A DNA stretch of 64,000 nt from Sphingobacterium sp. CZ-UAM. Its GTDB lineage: Bacteria; Bacteroidota; Bacteroidia; Sphingobacteriales; Sphingobacteriaceae. Where the stretch lies: assembly GCF_002000245.1 (NCBI RefSeq), contig NZ_MTCM01000001.1:2170001-2234000 (forward strand). The letters are read 5' to 3'. The position numbers and the translations under genes are program-made. Numbering within the stretch: position 1 is the first letter of the stretch; the number at the start of each line of letters is the position of its first letter. Of the stretch, positions 8,524-17,369 are shown piece by piece. The notes beneath the pieces are model-generated. The model made no database searches, was not told where the DNA came from, and saw nothing but the letters and a program-made list of their open reading frames with translations.

Positions 8524-8988
8524 TTAATATAGCTCAAACAGCGCTTCGATTTCGACAGGGATATTATCGGGTAAAGAGCCGAAACCAACTGCACTGCGCG
8601 TACCGATTCCATTTTCTTCGCCCCATACCGCAGCAAACAACTCACTGCAGCCATTGATCACCCCCGGATGATATAAGAAGTCAGACGTACAATTGACCAT
8701 ACCCAATACCTTAATGACACGTTTAATTTTATTTAATGATCCCAGATTGGTTTTAATCGTCGATAGCATCGTCAGTCCGACCTGTCTAGCCGCAAGTTTC
8801 CCTTGTTCGGGGCTGATATCACTACCAATCCGTCCGATAATCAGGGAAGCATCGTCCTGTACCGGCCCATGTCCAGAAAGATAAAGATACTTACCATCAA
8901 TAACATATGGTTTATAAACACCTTTTGGAGCTGGGGCAGGTGGTAAAGTCAAACCTAATTTTTCAAATTGTTCATCTGCGTTGTACAT
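8524..8988 (-). CDS. RidA/YjgF/YER057c-family enamine/imine deaminase
   Basis: This 154-aa protein belongs to the RidA superfamily, in a subgroup longer than classical RidA. It begins EQFEKLGLTLPPAPAPKGVYKPYV, and carries YLSGHGP, the TMLSTIKTNLGSLNKIKRVIKVLGMVNCT segment and the C-terminal GTRSAVGFGSLPDNIPVEIEALFEL motif (the arginine in GxRSAVG binds the substrate carboxylate in RidA). RidA enzymes hydrolyse the 2-aminoacrylate or enamine released by serine/threonine dehydratases. Its place directly before a D-serine-dehydratase-like gene fits that role well. Confidence 0.88.
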   Translation of the reverse strand: MYNADEQFEKLGLTLPPAPAPKGVYKPYVIDGKYLYLSGHGPVQDDASLIIGRIGSDISPEQGKLAARQVGLTMLSTIKTNLGSLNKIKRVIKVLGMVNCTSDFLYHPGVINGCSELFAAVWGEENGIGTRSAVGFGSLPDNIPVEIEALFELY

Positions 8989-9021
8989 CGTGAATGATTT
9001 TAATGTTTAAAAATATAATAG

Positions 9022-10350
9022 CTAATATAAAATTAATTTCAATAGCAAAACAGCCAGCAGTCCGACAATGGAAACGATGGCTTCCATGATCGACCAGGAA
9101 AATAATGTATCCTTGACACTCAGGCCGAAATACTCCTTAAAAAGCCAAAAGCCAGCATCGTTGACGTGAGAAAACATAAGGCTGCCCGCCCCGATCGCTA
9201 ATACCATCAGATTCGGGTCCACCTTACCCGCTGTGACGATCGGCAACAATACGCCCGCTGCTGTAAGCGCGGCAACCGTTGCCGAGCCTACACAGCCCCT
9301 AATGACCGCTGTAATTAACCATGCCAGCAGCAAGGGTGAAATAGGAAGTTGCTGTAAGGTATTGGCCAATAATAAACTCACGCCGCTATCTTCCATCACC
9401 TGTTTAAAAACTCCAGATCCGGCTATAATCAGAAGAATCATCGCGATATCCCTGACCGCCGACTCATAGATCGACATGACTTTGACCATGGAACGCCCGA
9501 GTTTCAATCCCAATAAGTAGGTAGCGACGACCACCGCAACGACCATCACAACAGTTGGGCTTCCGATAAATTTCAGCCAGCGCTGTACTGTGGCATCATC
9601 AGTATGGTACAGATAAGGTATCAGGGTAAATAAGATAATCAATAAGACAGGTAACAGTGCAACGGCCAAACTGGTTCCAACCGTAGGCTGTTTATATTCC
9701 TGTTGGTCAGCTGTTTTTTCCTGCCGAAAAATAGACTCCTGACTTGGGAGCATATTCCGCAGGCGACGGCCAAAGATGGGCCCACCCAATATAATAGCAG
9801 GGATGGCAATCAAGAGGCCATAGATCAGTGTCAGCCCCATATCCGCATGAAAAAGTGCGACCAATGCAACAGGTGAAGGGTGCGGCGGAATAAACCCATG
9901 GGTAACGGATAATGCGGCCAGCATCGGTAACCCAATGTAAACCGCCGGCAGTTTGTATCTATAAGAGATCGAAAAAATCAGGGGTACCAACAGGACAAAA
10001 CCGATCCCGTAGAACAACGGAATCCCCACCACAAAACCTGTCAGCATCAGGCCCCATTGCAAATATTTCTCTCCCATTAGGCGAACCATCTGCGCAGCGA
10101 TAATTTCAGCAGCACCACTTTCAGCGACTATCTTCCCCAGCATGGCTCCCAGCACAATAATCAGGGTCAGACTCCCCATAACTCCAGCAATACCTTTTTC
10201 AACGGTACCGACCAACTGATCCGGTGCAATACCCAAACATAACCCGCTGAGAATAGAAACCAATAAAAAAGAAAGAAATGCATTAATCTTAAAATAAGTA
10301 ATGCATAGGATGAGCAAACAAATGCTGATTACAATGAGGATTATGGTCAT
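9022..10350 (-). CDS. GntP-family permease (gluconate/D-serine transporter family)
   Basis: The protein is about 442 aa from the ATG at 10350; an upstream TTG at 10377 would add nine residues, but MTIILIVISIC is the usual family start. It is highly hydrophobic with about 12-14 segments and has GntP motifs such as GFIPPHPSPVAL (about 160-172) and the C-terminal GAGSLMFSHVNDAGFWLFKEYF. The family includes gluconate transporters and the D-serine permease DsdX. Heading an operon with RidA, a D-serine dehydratase-like enzyme and an M19 dipeptidase, it more likely imports a D-amino acid or related compound than gluconate. Confidence 0.88.
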   Translation of the reverse strand: MTIILIVISICLLILCITYFKINAFLSFLLVSILSGLCLGIAPDQLVGTVEKGIAGVMGSLTLIIVLGAMLGKIVAESGAAEIIAAQMVRLMGEKYLQWGLMLTGFVVGIPLFYGIGFVLLVPLIFSISYRYKLPAVYIGLPMLAALSVTHGFIPPHPSPVALVALFHADMGLTLIYGLLIAIPAIILGGPIFGRRLRNMLPSQESIFRQEKTADQQEYKQPTVGTSLAVALLPVLLIILFTLIPYLYHTDDATVQRWLKFIGSPTVVMVVAVVVATYLLGLKLGRSMVKVMSIYESAVRDIAMILLIIAGSGVFKQVMEDSGVSLLLANTLQQLPISPLLLAWLITAVIRGCVGSATVAALTAAGVLLPIVTAGKVDPNLMVLAIGAGSLMFSHVNDAGFWLFKEYFGLSVKDTLFSWSIMEAIVSIVGLLAVLLLKLILY

Positions 10351-10692
10351 TATATCAATATTAGGTCCACCCCTCAATAGAGAGGTTTAATAAAATTTTG
10401 GTCTAGTAAATCATTTTTTCATCTGAAAATACAATTATTTTTCGTTTTCTGCAAGGAAAGTGAAAAATAATTGAAAATCCAACGACATATGACGATAATA
10501 TATGTGGTAAGTTTGTTTGATTCTTTTAGATGCGTACATCCTGTTGTTATTAACCTTTTTCGGATAATGAAATAAGCAACCTAAAAGCGAATGGGAAATA
10601 AACAGCATAAAAATACCCCCAAAATTGGCTAAACTTTGGGGGCTGGTATATTGTTAGTATACACTGCTCTTGCTGCGAAGTAGAGCAGCGGC
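10351..10692. other. Intergenic gap upstream of the GntP operon
   Basis: The 342-base stretch contains the leader of the GntP operon (no clear TAnnTTTG element found on the minus strand) and, near 10616-10688, hairpins downstream of pepD. No open frame looks genuine. Confidence 0.5.
10616..10642 (-). terminator. Rho-independent terminator of pepD
   Basis: CCCCCAAA (10616-10623) pairs perfectly with TTTGGGGG (10635-10642). On the minus strand the stem is followed by TATTTTTAT. A second hairpin, CTGCTCT/AGAGCAG near 10664-10688, lies between it and the pepD stop. Confidence 0.75.
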
Positions 10693-12159
10693 TTACTTAC
10701 GTGGAATCTCTTTTAGAATTTCGACCACAAAACGCCAATATTTCTGAACAGAAGATATCGATGCGCGTTCTGCCGGTGAATGTGCTCCCAATATCGTTGG
10801 ACCAAAGGAAATCATATCCATGCCAGGGTAATTAGTACCTAATATGCCACATTCCAATCCAGCGTGACAGGCCACAACTTCTGGAGCCTCCCCGTGTTGT
10901 TTTGTATAAATTGACTTAAGTACTTCCAAAATTTCAGAATTTGGATTAGGTGCCCATCCTGGATAATTGCCGGAGAATACGACATCAAAACCACCCAATT
11001 CAAAGGCTGCCTGTAGCGAATAGGCTAGGTCAAATTTGGAGGTCTCGACCGAAGACCGTGTTAAACATTTGATTGCAATCTGCTCCGCTCCCACTTCAAC
11101 TTTAGCAATATTATTGGACGTTTCAACCAGGTCCTCGAAATCAGCACTCACCCGGTATACACCATTTAATGCCGCATAAACGCTGTTAATTAAATTTTCC
11201 TGTACTGACACAGGAACAACTGAATTCCATACAGCATCCGTTTGCTCCACCAGGATTTCCATAAGCGGCTCCGTCGTAGCGAACTCGGTTTTGATCGCCT
11301 GCGCTAATTGCGTCAAAGCCTCAACGAAGGCTGGCGATTTATCTTTACCGACAACAACCTTGGCGACACTCTCCCTTGGAATCGCATTACGAAGGCTTCC
11401 ACCCAGTAGCGAAGCGATGCGCAGGCCATAGCGCTCATTTGCCTTAAACAGTAGACGGTTCATCACCTTATTCGCATTTGCAAAACCCTTATGGATATCC
11501 ATACCTGAATGTCCGCCATGCAAACCTTTTACTGTAAGTTCAAAAGATACGGTATCTGAGGGACAGGCTTCTGCAACATAGGATTTTGTTGCCGTAACAT
11601 CAATACCGCCCGCACAACCGATGTCTATCTCATTGTCATTTTCAGTATCAAGGTTCAATAGGATCTCGCCGGACAACACACCACCTTTTAATCCCAAAGC
11701 CCCGGTCATTCCAGTCTCTTCATCGATGGTAAACAAAGCTTCAATAGCTGGATGAACAATTGTTGTCGATTCTAAAATAGACATGATCGTAGCCACACCA
11801 AGCCCATTATCTGCACCCAAAGTAGTTCCTTCGGCTTTTACCCAGTCACCATCGACATACATTTTAATGCCCTCATTGTCGAAATCAAAAACGGTGTCGT
11901 TATTCTTTTGGTGCACCATATCCAGATGTGATTGCAGGACAACAGTTTTACGATCTTCCATTCCCGCACTTGCCGGTTTCTTGATCAACACATTACCAAT
12001 TTCATCTACACTGGTTGCTAAGCCCAGGGATTTCCCGAAATCTACCATAAATGCAATGACACGCTCTTCTTTTTTTGAAGCCCGTGGAACAGCATTCAAT
12101 GCAGCAAAATTTTTCCAAATTGCTTTTGGTTCTAATTTATCTAAACTATTTTCAGCCAT
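10693..12159 (-). CDS. pepD: Aminoacyl-histidine dipeptidase (Xaa-His dipeptidase, carnosinase)
   Basis: The 488-aa protein matches PepD of the M20 metallopeptidases. The first metal motif is LQSHLDMVHQKN (about 85), followed by TTLGADNGLGVATIMSI (bridging aspartate) and IDEETGMTGA (catalytic and metal glutamates). A lid/dimerisation domain contains LHGGHSGMDIHKG, and the C terminus has the metal histidine in GAHSPAERASI. The enzyme hydrolyses dipeptides, classically Xaa-His, in the cytoplasm, using zinc. The gene is alone on this strand, divergent from the GH130 gene, with its own terminator. Confidence 0.93.
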   Translation of the reverse strand: MAENSLDKLEPKAIWKNFAALNAVPRASKKEERVIAFMVDFGKSLGLATSVDEIGNVLIKKPASAGMEDRKTVVLQSHLDMVHQKNNDTVFDFDNEGIKMYVDGDWVKAEGTTLGADNGLGVATIMSILESTTIVHPAIEALFTIDEETGMTGALGLKGGVLSGEILLNLDTENDNEIDIGCAGGIDVTATKSYVAEACPSDTVSFELTVKGLHGGHSGMDIHKGFANANKVMNRLLFKANERYGLRIASLLGGSLRNAIPRESVAKVVVGKDKSPAFVEALTQLAQAIKTEFATTEPLMEILVEQTDAVWNSVVPVSVQENLINSVYAALNGVYRVSADFEDLVETSNNIAKVEVGAEQIAIKCLTRSSVETSKFDLAYSLQAAFELGGFDVVFSGNYPGWAPNPNSEILEVLKSIYTKQHGEAPEVVACHAGLECGILGTNYPGMDMISFGPTILGAHSPAERASISSVQKYWRFVVEILKEIPRK

Positions 12160-12287
12160 ATCTAAAAATTTGTATCCGTCAAAGTTACTCCATTTTTATA
12201 ATATATGCTCGCTTTAACCGATGCTTATAAAAACAAAAACCATTTGTTGATAGTTCTTACAGCAGTGTAAACATCAAAAACACCGAC

Positions 12288-13772
12288 ATGTACAAACCCG
12301 TAAAAGTAGAGCGAAAAAACATTTATTTCAAACCGGACAAGAAAAGAGTACTGGCAAGGTTCTTTTTTCTGGGTGATGAACGTACGATCAAAATCATCAA
12401 ACGCACCTTGGAGCTGAGCGAATCCGAGCGTAAAGAGGTTTTTGGTCAGGTCCTCCGGAGCTACACAAAAAGACATCGTAGTATTGTCAATATTTTCGAA
12501 CGCAATTTTGAACGCGTAAGTCATTTATTGGAAAAAGTTCCTTTTCCAAAAGACAAACTTAGCCAACTGGACAAGCTACTGATTGGTTCATATTTTACGA
12601 TGGAGTACTCCATTGAATCGGCAGCTCTTTTTAATCCCTCCATCGTAGAGCATCCGGATCAGACCGAACTCTTTCAGGGGGAAAAACGGGTGATACTCAG
12701 CTTCAGGGCCACCGGTGAAGGGCATGTATCCTCCATCGTATTTCGGGCCGGCACCCTTGACCTCGACAATAATATTCATATAGATTATATCGGCAACCTG
12801 TTGGACAAACCTATTCAGGTCAAAAACCACCGTTACCATAAGGAATCATTCTTAAAAAAGATGAATGAGCTCCATGCTGAGCCCACAGAGGTCAAAACGA
12901 AACTTGAGCAAAAATTAACCCCTACCTTTACCTATGAAGAACTCAAACGCTATATTGACGAGGTCAGACAGGACAGCGAAGAAAATCTGGAAAATATCAC
13001 CTTTTTGCAACAGGCATTATGGTTGGCCTCATCGCATTATGAAATGACTTTTTCACTGGACACCTCTATTTCCGAACGGGTGATCTTTCCCATTGCTGAT
13101 ACCGAAAAAAGGGGGATTGAAGATGCCCGCTTTGTGCAGTTCAAAGATGAAAAGGGAGAAAGCATCTACTATGCGACCTATACGGCCTACGATGGTTTTA
13201 GCATACTTCCAAAACTTCTGACCACAAAAGATTTCTATCACTTTAAAGTGAAACCAATCTACGGAGAGATTGCGAATAAAGGCGCCGCACTTTTTCCCCG
13301 AAAAATCAATGGACGATATGCGATGCTCTGCCGGATAGACGGTGAAAACAACTATATCGCTTATTCACACAACATCAATGTCTGGCAAGAAACCGCAATA
13401 CGTATCCAACAACCTGAATATGCGTATGAATTTGTACAGATAGGAAATTGTGGTTCGCCAATAGAAACTGCATATGGCTGGCTAATTTTGACCCATGCGG
13501 TAGGACCTATGCGGGAGTATGTCCTTGGTGCAGCCCTTTTGGACCTGAATAACCCACATGTGGAAATAGGCCGTCTACACAGTCCTTTGATGACGCCAAA
13601 CGATGAGGAACGGGAAGGCTATGTACCCAATGTTATTTACTCCTGCGGCGCATTGGTCCATAATGGACAGCTTATTTTGCCATATGCGATGTCTGACTAT
13701 GCTTCAACCTATGCTACGATCAATCTAGAGGAACTGTTACTAGCTATTTTGAATCCAGAACGTTATCAATAA
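12288..13772 (+). CDS. Glycoside hydrolase family 130 protein (mannoside phosphorylase-like)
   Basis: The 494-aa product has an N-terminal helical extension (about 1-110) before a five-bladed propeller typical of GH130, with the motif KRGIEDARFVQF (family pattern G-I/V-E-D-x-R) and the later YAMLCRIDGENNYIAYS and IGNCGSPIETAYGWLILTHAVG segments. GH130 enzymes phosphorolyse or hydrolyse beta-mannosides. No signal peptide is seen, so action in the cytoplasm is likely. Its 3' end overlaps that of the convergent glycosyltransferase gene by 29 bases. Phosphorylase versus hydrolase activity cannot be settled from reading alone. Confidence 0.85.
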   Translation: MYKPVKVERKNIYFKPDKKRVLARFFFLGDERTIKIIKRTLELSESERKEVFGQVLRSYTKRHRSIVNIFERNFERVSHLLEKVPFPKDKLSQLDKLLIGSYFTMEYSIESAALFNPSIVEHPDQTELFQGEKRVILSFRATGEGHVSSIVFRAGTLDLDNNIHIDYIGNLLDKPIQVKNHRYHKESFLKKMNELHAEPTEVKTKLEQKLTPTFTYEELKRYIDEVRQDSEENLENITFLQQALWLASSHYEMTFSLDTSISERVIFPIADTEKRGIEDARFVQFKDEKGESIYYATYTAYDGFSILPKLLTTKDFYHFKVKPIYGEIANKGAALFPRKINGRYAMLCRIDGENNYIAYSHNINVWQETAIRIQQPEYAYEFVQIGNCGSPIETAYGWLILTHAVGPMREYVLGAALLDLNNPHVEIGRLHSPLMTPNDEEREGYVPNVIYSCGALVHNGQLILPYAMSDYASTYATINLEELLLAILNPERYQ

Positions 13773-15957
13773 ATGCACGGTAAACGACAATATAGGCGAG
13801 ATAGAAGCAGAGCGTGCTTTCCGCACCCTGATTTCGGTTGATTCCATAAGACTCCAGCCCATCGCAGCATCCTTTGGTTTCTTCATCGTAAAGCCCTAGT
13901 TTTAGGTCATTCTCGCCTAAAAACCAGCGAAAGGATGCTACCATACGGGTAAAATATACCTTTTTATTAGTCAGCCGAAATGCTTCACGGTACATAAAGA
14001 CCATTGCGGTAACATCCAGTGGCTGCTGACCGAATTTACTGATATGTTTTCCCTGTTTTGCCCATTCCTGATTTCCAACTAAGGAAAGGGCGCCATTTTG
14101 AATGGTAATACTTTCCAAAAATGTCAGGGTCAATAGCCCCAACTGTTTCACGGCTTCATCGTTAAGAAACGGATAGGCAGTCAATAAAGCATAGGGTAAA
14201 ATGGCATTGTCATAAGCCAATACCGGCTCAAACCATTGCCAGCCATCGTCTGAGCTCGCCTGATATTCTTTGATCAGCTTTCCAGTTAACTCCCGCATTA
14301 GTTCGATCATGACTTCGTCGTTCGACTGATGATGCAGATACTCTGCAATACCAAGTATGGTATAGGCGATGGCCCGGTTAGACCGCAGTTGCTTAAAATT
14401 TGGTACAGACCTGAAAAACAGTTCATATCCCAACTGGTAGTAACTCGTCATTTTCGTTTTCCGAAGAAGCACACCCAACGCCCAGATCGTTCGGCCAAAG
14501 GAATCTTCCGATCCGACTTCATCCAGGAAATTATGCTGAAAACTCATGAAATTATGAAATAGCCCATCTTCGCGCTGATGATAATAGATATAGCTCAGAT
14601 AAGTGGAGATACGTCGGTCAAGTCGTTTGTCTGCAAAGTCAGTCTGAGCCAATAAAGTCAGCAATAGGGCCCGTGCATTGTCATCCAGGCAATAGCCTTC
14701 CTTGTAATTGGGCAATGAATAGGTTGCATGTTGCAGTATGCCGACCTGGTTAGTCAGGCGGTCAATATGTTTCCAGCTGAATTTGGGCATTTCATCCCTT
14801 GAAAAGGTACCATTTTCTTTAAGCCCGTCAGGTGCTGGAACTATTTTATCCAAAAGCCGGGTATAACGAATGCCGATGTTTTTCCAAGTCATTTCTTTTC
14901 CAAAAGCCCGAGCATTGTCCCGTAAGGTCGTGCGATATTCCTGATTACTAAATAATGCTGTTAAGCTGGTCGCCATTGTTGCGGGATTTTTAAAATCGAC
15001 CAGCACTCCACGACCATCGGCCAGCAACTCTTTCGCATGCCAGTATGGAGTGGAAACCACTGCTGCCCCTGCACCAATCGCGTAAGACAATGTACCGCTT
15101 GTGATCTGGGCTTCATTCACATAAGGGGTAACATATACATCGCAGGCGGATAAATAAGTCACTAGATCAGACTGGCTTACAAAGGAATTAACAAATTGGA
15201 CATGATCTTCTAAATGATATGCATCAATCAAACTCTTGAGATATTCACGGTATTCCTCTCCAGAATGGGCAAGGACATTGGGGTGTGTCTTACCTACAAT
15301 CAAATAGATAAGATCAGGTTCATTTTTAACGACCGTTGCAAGGGACTCAATAACTGTTTCAATACCTTTATTGCGTCCTATAAATCCAAAGGTCAGCAAA
15401 ATCTTTTTTCCTGACAATCCCTTTTTTTCTTTTGCTTCCTCCTGACTAAGATGAAATTCGGGTACCCCATGATGGATTAGCCGAACTTTTGTGGTATTGA
15501 CCCGATAAACAGATTTCAACAATGTAATCGCATAGTTACTCATGACGATCACGACGGAAGCCCGCTTGACTATTTCAATTAGGATTGCCTTTTCATCTAC
15601 ACTTGGCTTTTCCAGGATGGTATGTAAATTGACCAGCAAGGGAATGTGAAGCGTATTAATCAGCGAAAGAATATATATTCCGCTATTCCCTCCAAAAATA
15701 CCATATTCATGCTCGAGGATAACACAATCGTAACCATTATTGTTGATATACTCTGCGGCTTCAATATAAGAGAGCTGATGCTGTCGATCGATCGTAAAAA
15801 CCACCTCCCCCGGATAAGCATAATCTTCATCCGCAACAGCAATAACATGTTGGATCAGATCCTGATTGTGCAAAGCTACTGCATGTAGCAGATCCGAAGT
15901 GAAGGTGGCAATACCACATTCTTTGGGCAAATAAGTACTTATATACGCAATTTTCAT
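13744..15957 (-). CDS. Fusion of a GT4 glycosyltransferase with a C-terminal six-hairpin (alpha/alpha) domain
   Basis: This 737-aa protein starts with a GT-B glycosyltransferase (about 1-365): MKIAYISTYLPKECGIATFT, then TFGFIGRNKGIETVIESL and the GT4 nucleotide-sugar motif VTPYVNEAQITSGTLSYAIG. From about residue 390 a helical region with YCLDDNARALLLTLLA, YHQREDGLFHNFMSF and FGRTIWALG resembles the (alpha/alpha)6 toroids of six-hairpin glycosidases. Activity of the second half is unknown. It lies tail to tail with the GH130 gene, a pairing that suggests joint metabolism of a mannose-containing glycan. The start ATG at 15957 follows the usual GT4 N terminus. Confidence 0.83.
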   Translation of the reverse strand: MKIAYISTYLPKECGIATFTSDLLHAVALHNQDLIQHVIAVADEDYAYPGEVVFTIDRQHQLSYIEAAEYINNNGYDCVILEHEYGIFGGNSGIYILSLINTLHIPLLVNLHTILEKPSVDEKAILIEIVKRASVVIVMSNYAITLLKSVYRVNTTKVRLIHHGVPEFHLSQEEAKEKKGLSGKKILLTFGFIGRNKGIETVIESLATVVKNEPDLIYLIVGKTHPNVLAHSGEEYREYLKSLIDAYHLEDHVQFVNSFVSQSDLVTYLSACDVYVTPYVNEAQITSGTLSYAIGAGAAVVSTPYWHAKELLADGRGVLVDFKNPATMATSLTALFSNQEYRTTLRDNARAFGKEMTWKNIGIRYTRLLDKIVPAPDGLKENGTFSRDEMPKFSWKHIDRLTNQVGILQHATYSLPNYKEGYCLDDNARALLLTLLAQTDFADKRLDRRISTYLSYIYYHQREDGLFHNFMSFQHNFLDEVGSEDSFGRTIWALGVLLRKTKMTSYYQLGYELFFRSVPNFKQLRSNRAIAYTILGIAEYLHHQSNDEVMIELMRELTGKLIKEYQASSDDGWQWFEPVLAYDNAILPYALLTAYPFLNDEAVKQLGLLTLTFLESITIQNGALSLVGNQEWAKQGKHISKFGQQPLDVTAMVFMYREAFRLTNKKVYFTRMVASFRWFLGENDLKLGLYDEETKGCCDGLESYGINRNQGAESTLCFYLAYIVVYRAFIDNVLDSK

Positions 15958-16114
15958 TAAAATGATTATTTAGAATAAAGCCATTTCCGACGGAAATAGC
16001 ATGTGTGTGTCCATTATCTAAATGCATCTCAAGCGCAAATTGTTTGCAATGCCTGTATTTTATTTAATCTGGAAACTTCCTGTATATTTGCCACAGACAA
16101 AAAACAGGTACAAA

Positions 16115-16702
16115 ATGAAATCATCGAAGGAGAAAATGATTGCCGGAATCCCTTATATTGATACGGATGGACAGCTATTTAAGGAAAGACAATATGCAAA
16201 GGAAGAACTCAAACGTTTCAATGACTCCGAACCGAAACAGATCAAATTCAGAAAGCAGATCATCCAAAAGCTGTTTAAAACGACAGGTACCCGTTTCTTT
16301 TTGGAGCCACCCTTTCGTTGCGATTACGGTTACAATATTTCTATAGGTGAAAACTTTTACAGTAATTACAACTGCACCATTTTGGATGGGGCTCCAGTGA
16401 CAATCGGTGAAAACGTATTGTTTGGTCCGAATGTCAGCCTTTTCACCGCTGGTCATCCGATTTATTTTGAAACAAGAAATCAGGGCTGGGAATTTTCGGC
16501 CCCCATTGTCATTGAAGATAATGTATGGATCGGCGGTCAGGTAGTTGTTAACCCCGGCGTCCGTATTGGCAGAAATGCGGTGATCGGATCAGGTTCGGTG
16601 GTCACAAAGGATATCCCAGCAGATGTTATTGCCGCTGGCAATCCCTGTCGCGTCATCCGGCCAATTACAGCAGCGGACAATATTGATTATACAAGTCTTT
16701 AG
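16115..16702 (+). CDS. Maltose/galactoside O-acetyltransferase-like sugar acetyltransferase
   Basis: Starting at the ATG at 16115 gives 195 aa beginning MKSSKEKMIAGIPYID, the classical Maa/LacA start; the frame stays open upstream to 16022 but that part does not match the family and contains a TAnnTTTG element (TATATTTG near 16083). The body is a left-handed beta-helix of hexapeptide repeats (IGENFYSNYNCTILDGAPVTIGENVLFGPNVSLFTAGHP), with the catalytic histidine in TAGHP, and ends VTKDIPADVIAAGNPCRVIRPI. Such enzymes acetylate sugars from acetyl-CoA; the natural acceptor is usually unclear. Confidence 0.9.
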   Translation: MKSSKEKMIAGIPYIDTDGQLFKERQYAKEELKRFNDSEPKQIKFRKQIIQKLFKTTGTRFFLEPPFRCDYGYNISIGENFYSNYNCTILDGAPVTIGENVLFGPNVSLFTAGHPIYFETRNQGWEFSAPIVIEDNVWIGGQVVVNPGVRIGRNAVIGSGSVVTKDIPADVIAAGNPCRVIRPITAADNIDYTSL

Positions 16703-16836
16703 GCAGCATAAAAGATGTCGTCTACTATCAAAACAAGGGCATCATGTACCTGAGATCGTTGTTTTTAGATACTTCGCCACGCGCAACAGACATGACTCGC
16801 ATTATTGTCTCATGCCACCGCAAACAATAAAAACCT

Positions 16837-16860
16837 AAAGGCTATTCAAAAAATCTAGTT
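16837..16860 (+). repeat. Copy of the AGGCT(G/A)TTCAAAAAA intergenic repeat edge
   Basis: The stretch resembles the left edge of the palindromic element at 4616 (AGGCTATTCAAAAAATCTAG against AGGCTGTTCAAAAAACTAG). It lies in a 265-base gap after the acetyltransferase gene. The opposite arm seen at 4682-4693 was not found here. Confidence 0.3.
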
Positions 16861-16967
16861 TAATGCCCACTCAGTCTATTATTCCACACGAGGGAAATTT
16901 CAAGAACTAGCCCGATCGTGATAGGAATTCCCTATTCGTGCATTTATCACCGGGATATATCGCCCTC

Positions 16968-17369
16968 CTATAATTTGCATATAAATCGATCAGGTTTACC
17001 CGATTCTTTCATCATGACAAATCCATTTTGTATCCAAAAATGATGATGCTCCGAAGTCGCCCGAACAAAGAGACTACGACCTTCAACTGTTTTAACAAAT
17101 TGGAACGCATAACGAAGTAGCGCACTACCTGCTCCCTGTTTTCTAAAATCGGGATGAACGGCAAAATAAAGAATTTCATAGTTCTTTTCCGAGCGCTGCA
17201 ACGTAAGTACCCCCACAACCTCATCGCCATTGTAAGCCGCAAAATGAGCCGCTTCAAAATCCCCATCAAGCATAACCTCCGACAGTTGCCCTTTGGCACT
17301 GAATACTTCCTTTCGGAGCTTCCAGGTGCGAGCCGCAAATACCTGTTCGATATACCAATCTGTCATCAC
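16968..17369 (-). CDS. GNAT-family N-acetyltransferase
   Basis: The 133-aa protein is a compact GCN5-related acetyltransferase. Motif A, the acetyl-CoA loop, is visible in LYFAVHPDFRKQGAGSALLRYAFQ (RKQGAGSAL, about 83-91), preceded by VVGVLTLQRS strand pairs. The substrate is unknown. Its start codon overlaps the nnr stop by four bases, so the two are translationally coupled. Its terminal RFICKL strand is as expected, so it seems intact. Confidence 0.8.
   Translation of the reverse strand: MMTDWYIEQVFAARTWKLRKEVFSAKGQLSEVMLDGDFEAAHFAAYNGDEVVGVLTLQRSEKNYEILYFAVHPDFRKQGAGSALLRYAFQFVKTVEGRSLFVRATSEHHHFWIQNGFVMMKESGKPDRFICKL

Noticed and set aside
11783..12217. 144-codon plus-strand frame opposite pepD
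   Set aside because: It is antisense to the well-supported pepD coding sequence and has no recognisable domain.
16022..16114. Upstream extension of the sugar O-acetyltransferase
   Set aside because: The family starts at MKSSKEKM, and the extension contains a TAnnTTTG promoter-like element.
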